Source: Candidatus Bipolaricaulis sp. (GTDB lineage: Bacteria; Bipolaricaulota; Bipolaricaulia; Bipolaricaulales; Bipolaricaulaceae). From it: 8,289 nt of DNA. The notes under the pieces were generated by a model. The model did not search any database. It saw only the letters and a list, made by a program, of their open reading frames with translations, and had not been told where the DNA came from. The DNA lies in the NCBI GenBank assembly GCA_020062805.1, contig JAGUVP010000189.1, positions 1 to 8,289 of the forward strand. Direction: 5' to 3'. How positions within the stretch are numbered: position 1 is the stretch's first letter; each line of letters starts with the position of its first letter. A program made the position numbers and the translations under genes. Shown here piece after piece: positions 5,993 to 8,289 of the stretch.

Positions 5993-6489
5993 TCGAGAGC
6001 ACCCCGAGCCTTCTCCTGGGTCCAGCGATCCGCCACGATGGGGTCCTCGCCCGAGCGTTGGGTACGGCTGCAGCCCGCGAGGGCCAGGATAGTCCCGGGT
6101 TCCTTGCCAGCTTGCGGGCGGGAGACTCGGCGACGCACTCCGCGTTTCGCTACGCCCTGGCGCAGGAGTTCTGCCGGTACGTGTCAGGTCTGGGATCCAC
6201 GTTTCGCGCTGTGTACGTGTACGGAAGCACGATGGACGGTCGTACCCGGCCCAGCTCGGACGTGGACATCATCGCCTGGGTAGGGCGGAAGTCGGATACT
6301 GCGGAGAGCCTTCTCCTGAGGCTGGATCGCCTCCTGACGCAGGGGTACCGGACGCTCACGGGGTGCTCTTCCCTACAGTGCTTGTTCGATATCCACCTCG
6401 TAGACGACGAGGACATTGAGCTCAACCGTGGCTACGGGGCCGTGGTTCGCTCTGTGTGGACCGCCCCCGTGTGCCTGTGGCGTAGGTAG
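5989..6489 (+). CDS. Small nucleotidyltransferase-domain protein coupled to gdhA copy 2
   Basis: A 166-aa protein with the core signature of the polymerase-beta nucleotidyltransferase superfamily: VYVYGSTMDGRTRPSSDVDI at 75-94, giving G79-S80 and the metal-binding pair D91-x-D93. A likely third acidic residue is D134 in LFDIHLVDDED. Such domains transfer a nucleotide from NTP to a protein, RNA or small molecule; the substrate here is unknown. About 70 residues precede the motif, and a conserved-looking C-terminal end (GYGAVVRSVWTAPVCLWRR, 148-166) follows. No HEPN partner gene of an MNT/HEPN toxin-antitoxin pair is adjacent. The start is GTG 5989, overlapping the gdh2 stop as GTGA. A longer reading frame exists upstream inside gdh2 but has no reason to be used. 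The overlap means translational coupling with GDH. A terminator follows at 6513. GDH or PII-like nucleotidylylation is inference only. Confidence 0.85.
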   Translation: MIESTPSLLLGPAIRHDGVLARALGTAAAREGQDSPGFLASLRAGDSATHSAFRYALAQEFCRYVSGLGSTFRAVYVYGSTMDGRTRPSSDVDIIAWVGRKSDTAESLLLRLDRLLTQGYRTLTGCSSLQCLFDIHLVDDEDIELNRGYGAVVRSVWTAPVCLWRR

Positions 6490-6512
6490 AAGGGACCGAC
6501 AAAGGGGATTCG

Positions 6513-6549
6513 GAGGGGGGCGCCGCGCGGGTGCCCCCCTCTACGTTTT
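6513..6549 (+). terminator. Terminator of the gdh2-nucleotidyltransferase unit
   Basis: A 12-bp stem GAGGGGGGCGCC (6513-6524)/GGTGCCCCCCTC (6530-6541) with one G-U pair and a GCGCG loop is followed by TACGTTTTG on the plus strand. It begins 24 bases after the plus-strand stop and touches the stop codon of the convergent HAD gene. On the minus strand no T-run follows, so it mainly serves the plus strand. Confidence 0.8.
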
Positions 6550-7146
6550 GTCCAACAGACGCTCCACAACCCTCTGCACTGTCGGGAGGTCCGGGACCTC
6601 GTGGCAGGGGGTGTCCGGAGGAAAGTAGAGACGCATCCACTCCGGTGGGGAGACAAGGATTACGGTGCGGATCCTAGCGGCGTGTGCGGCCTGGAAATCA
6701 AAGTGAGAGTCCCCAAGGACGAGCGTTTCCTCGGCCGGCACCCCCAACCGGGTGAGCGGGCCGAGGAACGCCGCGGGATCCGGCTTCAGCGGGCCGTCGT
6801 CCCGTGTGAACACGAGGTCGAACGAGAGCCCGTGGCGCGCTAGCACAGCCTGTGTGCTCTCCCGCGAGTTGTTCGTGACGAGAACCGACTTCACGCCCCT
6901 GAGACGGAAGAAGTCGAGCAGTTCGTGCGTACCGGGCCGGAGGCTGCCACGCTCGACCCCCTCGCGCTCGTGTGCCTCGAGGATCGCGATCGCCTGCGCC
7001 CGCTGGGAACGGGGCAGCTCGGCGATGCCATGCAGGATCGGCCGACCATCCTGAGAGAGTCCGAGCTGTTCGCGCACAGCGGCGATCCGCACCGGGGTGT
7101 CCCAGATCGTGCCGTCCATGTCAATCAACGCCGCCCGGAGGATCAT
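6541..7146 (-). CDS. HAD-family hydrolase (phosphatase-like)
   Basis: A 201-aa soluble haloacid-dehalogenase superfamily enzyme, most likely a phosphatase acting on a small phosphorylated metabolite. All four motifs are visible: motif I LIDMDGT with nucleophile D9 and acid/base D11; motif II LVTNNS (T91); motif III lysine K121 in GPLKPDP; motif IV LGDSHFDFQAA with D146 and D150. The region about 18-80 between motifs I and II forms a small helical cap, as in the phosphoglycolate-phosphatase-like group, but the substrate cannot be deduced. ATG 7146 is chosen because motif I follows at once. The open frame continues upstream to 7359 through the repeat spacer and into the tRNA gene, which cannot be real coding sequence. 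There is no ribosome-binding site; TACCAT lies 7 bases upstream of ATG, suggesting a leaderless mRNA. It converges on the nucleotidyltransferase gene. Confidence 0.9.
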   Translation of the reverse strand: MILRAALIDMDGTIWDTPVRIAAVREQLGLSQDGRPILHGIAELPRSQRAQAIAILEAHEREGVERGSLRPGTHELLDFFRLRGVKSVLVTNNSRESTQAVLARHGLSFDLVFTRDDGPLKPDPAAFLGPLTRLGVPAEETLVLGDSHFDFQAAHAARIRTVILVSPPEWMRLYFPPDTPCHEVPDLPTVQRVVERLLDKT

Positions 7147-7153
7147 GGGCCCG

Positions 7154-7159
7154 ATGGTA
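7154..7159 (-). promoter_or_regulatory. Candidate -10 box of the HAD gene (leaderless)
   Basis: On the minus strand TACCAT is followed by seven bases (CGGGCCC) and then the ATG. This spacing would place transcription start at or near the A of ATG. The same hexamer is the proposed -10 of gdhA copy 1. No good -35 box is visible. Confidence 0.3.
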
Positions 7160-7212
7160 CACGCGAACACGACCACCCGACCCGAGGACGTGGGGCATCG
7201 GCCCTTCCGACC

Positions 7213-7238
7213 GGCACCCTGAGAGCCGGGCACCCTGA
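7213..7238. repeat. Short direct repeat, period 16
   Basis: GGCACCCTGA occurs at 7213-7222 and 7229-7238 in the spacer between tRNA-Ser and the HAD gene. It has no coding context; function unknown. Confidence 0.6.
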
Positions 7239-7246
7239 ACAGACAG

Positions 7247-7301
7247 GTCCCAAGTCCGCCAGTCGAGGGTCCGGGTCGCCTGCTGACTTGCGACTTGGGA
7301 C
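7247..7301. repeat. 10-bp perfect inverted repeat downstream of tRNA-Ser
   Basis: GTCCCAAGTC (7247-7256) and GACTTGGGAC (7292-7301) are exact reverse complements 35 bases apart. The right arm lies inside the heptamer tandem repeat. The structure could fold in RNA read from the tRNA strand, or be a remnant of a mobile repeat family. Confidence 0.6.
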
Positions 7302-7312
7302 TTGCGACTGTC
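7285..7312. repeat. Tandem heptamer GACTTG(C/G)
   Basis: Three consecutive units GACTTGC, GACTTGG, GACTTGC (7285-7305) are followed by a degenerate GACTGTC (7306-7312), ending 4 bases before the CCA end of tRNA-Ser. This is a micro-/minisatellite-like array of unknown role. Confidence 0.75.
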
Positions 7313-7316
7313 CCTT

Positions 7317-7402
7317 TGGCGGAGGGAGTGGGATTCGAACCCACGGAGCTTGCGCTCACCGGTTTTCAAGACCGGCGGTTTCGTCCGCTCACCCATCCCT
7401 CC
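7317..7402 (-). tRNA. tRNA-Ser (anticodon UGA), CCA encoded
   Basis: The gene is read on the minus strand. The acceptor stem is GGAGGGA (7402-7396) with TCCCTCC (7327-7321), then discriminator G and encoded CCA (7319-7317). The anticodon stem CCGGT/ACCGG encloses the loop CTTGAAA, giving anticodon TGA. The long variable arm (GAGC-GCAA-GCTC) is typical of serine tRNAs, and the T arm is GTGGG-TTCGAAT-CCCAC. The total length of 86 nt including CCA is normal for a class II tRNA. All arms pair well, so it should be functional. Confidence 0.97.
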
Positions 7403-7505
7403 GATGCAGCCCCATGTGAGGCGCGATCGATTCTGACCTTCTTGGTCCTGGTCCGCAACTGGCCGCGTTGGGCGCCGCGTCCACGGCGCTTCCGCCAGCG
7501 ATCCA

Positions 7506-7534
7506 TTGGAGTTCCACCGTGTAGCGGGTAGCGT
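7506..7534 (+). promoter_or_regulatory. Candidate promoter of the TlpA-like gene
   Basis: TTGGAG (7506-7511) and TAGCGT (7529-7534) are 17 bases apart. Seven bases after the -10-like box comes ATG 7542, the same spacing as at the HAD gene, so the transcript may be leaderless. No Shine-Dalgarno sequence precedes this ATG. Confidence 0.35.
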
Positions 7535-7541
7535 TGTGCCC

Positions 7542-8141
7542 ATGAACCGGGAGCGGCCTGTGCGGATGAGAGTGCTCACAACTGGGCTCGTGGCAGTGGC
7601 TTTCGGCCTCAGCGTGGGCCTGGCGACGGGGCTGTGGGGATCCTCGCAGCCCCTCGTTCGGGCGGCTGAACCCAGTTGCCCTCCCCTCAGCACGACCTCC
7701 CTGGTGGGGATCGAAGTGGGCCACCAGATCGGGCAGCGCGCCCCGGACTTCGCCCTTCCCGATTTCTCCGGCGTTCCGGTGAGCCTCTCCTCGCTCCGCG
7801 GCTGTCCGGTGATCCTCGACTTCTGGGCCAGTTGGTGCAAGCCGTGTCAGACGTCGGTTCCCAAGCTGGAGACCCTTCGCCAGAAGCACCAGGCGTCGGG
7901 GCTGAAGGTGGTGGCCGTGAGCCTGGACTACCGGCGCGAAGACGCGGCGCGGTTCCTGGAGATGTACGCCATTCGCGGGTTCATCAACCTGTGGGCCTCG
8001 TTCACCGAGGGGCGGGCCGTGGCCCATCAGTACGGTATCGAGTCCATCCCCCGGACGGTGCTCCTCGATCGGCAGGGGATCATCCGGTTCATCGGCCACC
8101 CCGACAGCCTGACCGACGACATCCTCGCTCCCTGGTTGTAG
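7542..8141 (+). CDS. TlpA/ResA-like thiol-disulfide oxidoreductase, exported or membrane-anchored
   Basis: A 199-aa thioredoxin-fold protein of the AhpC/TSA-TlpA family. After a basic N-terminus (MNRERPVRMR) comes a hydrophobic segment at about 11-33 that acts as signal peptide or membrane anchor, with possible cleavage after the Ala-rich stretch near 41-42, so the domain faces outside the cytoplasm. The family start motif GQRAPDFALPDFSG lies at 64-77. The active site is W98-C99-K-P-C102, within DFWASWCKPC. The cis-proline is P170 (IESIPRTVLLD), and a final sheet/helix ends at 199. It probably reduces disulfides of exported proteins, for example in cytochrome maturation, or acts as a peroxidase-type reductant; no partner gene is visible. 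The start could also be ATG 7566, which still keeps the hydrophobic segment. An in-frame TTG at 7506 is less likely. Confidence 0.92.
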   Translation: MNRERPVRMRVLTTGLVAVAFGLSVGLATGLWGSSQPLVRAAEPSCPPLSTTSLVGIEVGHQIGQRAPDFALPDFSGVPVSLSSLRGCPVILDFWASWCKPCQTSVPKLETLRQKHQASGLKVVAVSLDYRREDAARFLEMYAIRGFINLWASFTEGRAVAHQYGIESIPRTVLLDRQGIIRFIGHPDSLTDDILAPWL

Positions 8142-8289
8142 GTTCAGGGCTCGCCCTCGGGGTCGGCGCCCGTGCCGCGCTCGCTCCCGACGCCTCGTCT
8201 GCCGCACGGCAGGGGCGACCCGGCACAACTCTATCCGGGTCGTTCAGGTGTGCTTCTCCCGCATTCGTGCCCTCCGGGTGCAGGTGTAC
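8142..8289. other. Downstream region of the TlpA-like gene, no gene called; contains an 8-bp hairpin
   Basis: A perfect inverted repeat CGACCCGG (8216-8223)/CCGGGTCG (8235-8242) with an 11-base loop, and a small CTGCC/GGCAG stem near 8199-8212, are present. There is no T-run, so they are not convincing terminators. A minus-strand frame is open through the whole stretch to the edge but shows no recognisable protein pattern; open frames are common in DNA this GC-rich. Confidence 0.45.

Noticed and set aside
5989..6489. MNT/HEPN toxin-antitoxin system
   Set aside because: No HEPN-like gene is next to the nucleotidyltransferase; it is bounded by gdh2 and a terminator.
7285..7312. CRISPR array
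   Set aside because: The units are 7 bases with no spacers, far too short for CRISPR repeats.
7147..7359. Upstream extension of the HAD reading frame
   Set aside because: It would run through the repeat spacer and into the tRNA-Ser gene, and its residues show no family similarity before motif I.
7389..8228. 279-codon minus-strand frame opposite the TlpA-like gene
   Set aside because: It is a shadow of a gene with a clear WCKPC active site, and it overlaps the tRNA-Ser 5' end.

Overview
The window looks like part of the chromosome of a high-GC, probably anaerobic and possibly thermophilic bacterium. The genes are compact, some starts use strong AAGGAGG ribosome-binding sites, and a bacterial tRNA-Ser encodes its own CCA end. 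A soluble NADH-linked NuoE/NuoF pair of the kind found in [FeFe]-hydrogenase or bifurcating complexes fits an anaerobic fermenter or acetogen. One of the two glutamate dehydrogenases resembles the Thermococcales/Thermotogales type. A deep-branching phylum such as Bipolaricaulota is possible, but that is a guess.

Layout: at the left edge, on the minus strand, lie nuoE (811-1302) and a nuoF/hymB-like gene (809-1, cut by the window edge), separated by one base. A 326-base divergent regulatory region follows. Next comes a glutamate-metabolism block: gdhA copy 1 (1629-2885, +), a strong hairpin terminator, a Crp/Fnr-type regulator (2986-3732, +), a second and related Crp/Fnr-type regulator read in the opposite direction (4375-3713, -) whose 3' end overlaps the first by 20 bases, a 303-base divergent region rich in short repeats, gdhA copy 2 (4679-5992, +), and a small DNA-polymerase-beta-fold nucleotidyltransferase (5989-6489, +) that starts inside the gdh2 stop codon (GTGA overlap). 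A terminator closes this unit.

To the right is a housekeeping-like stretch: a HAD-family phosphatase (7146-6541, -), a repeat-rich spacer, tRNA-Ser(UGA) (7402-7317, -), and a membrane-anchored or exported TlpA-like thioredoxin (7542-8141, +). The last 148 bases hold a perfect 8-bp inverted repeat and no supported gene.

How it may work together: the glutamate dehydrogenases interconvert glutamate with 2-oxoglutarate and ammonia using NAD(P)(H). The NuoE/NuoF pair handles electrons at the NADH level. The two regulators between the gdh copies are likely to control one or both of them. The translationally coupled nucleotidyltransferase could modify a protein of nitrogen metabolism, with GDH itself as the simplest candidate. 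This last point is inference and is the most interesting lead in the window. None of the promoter or operator calls has been tested.
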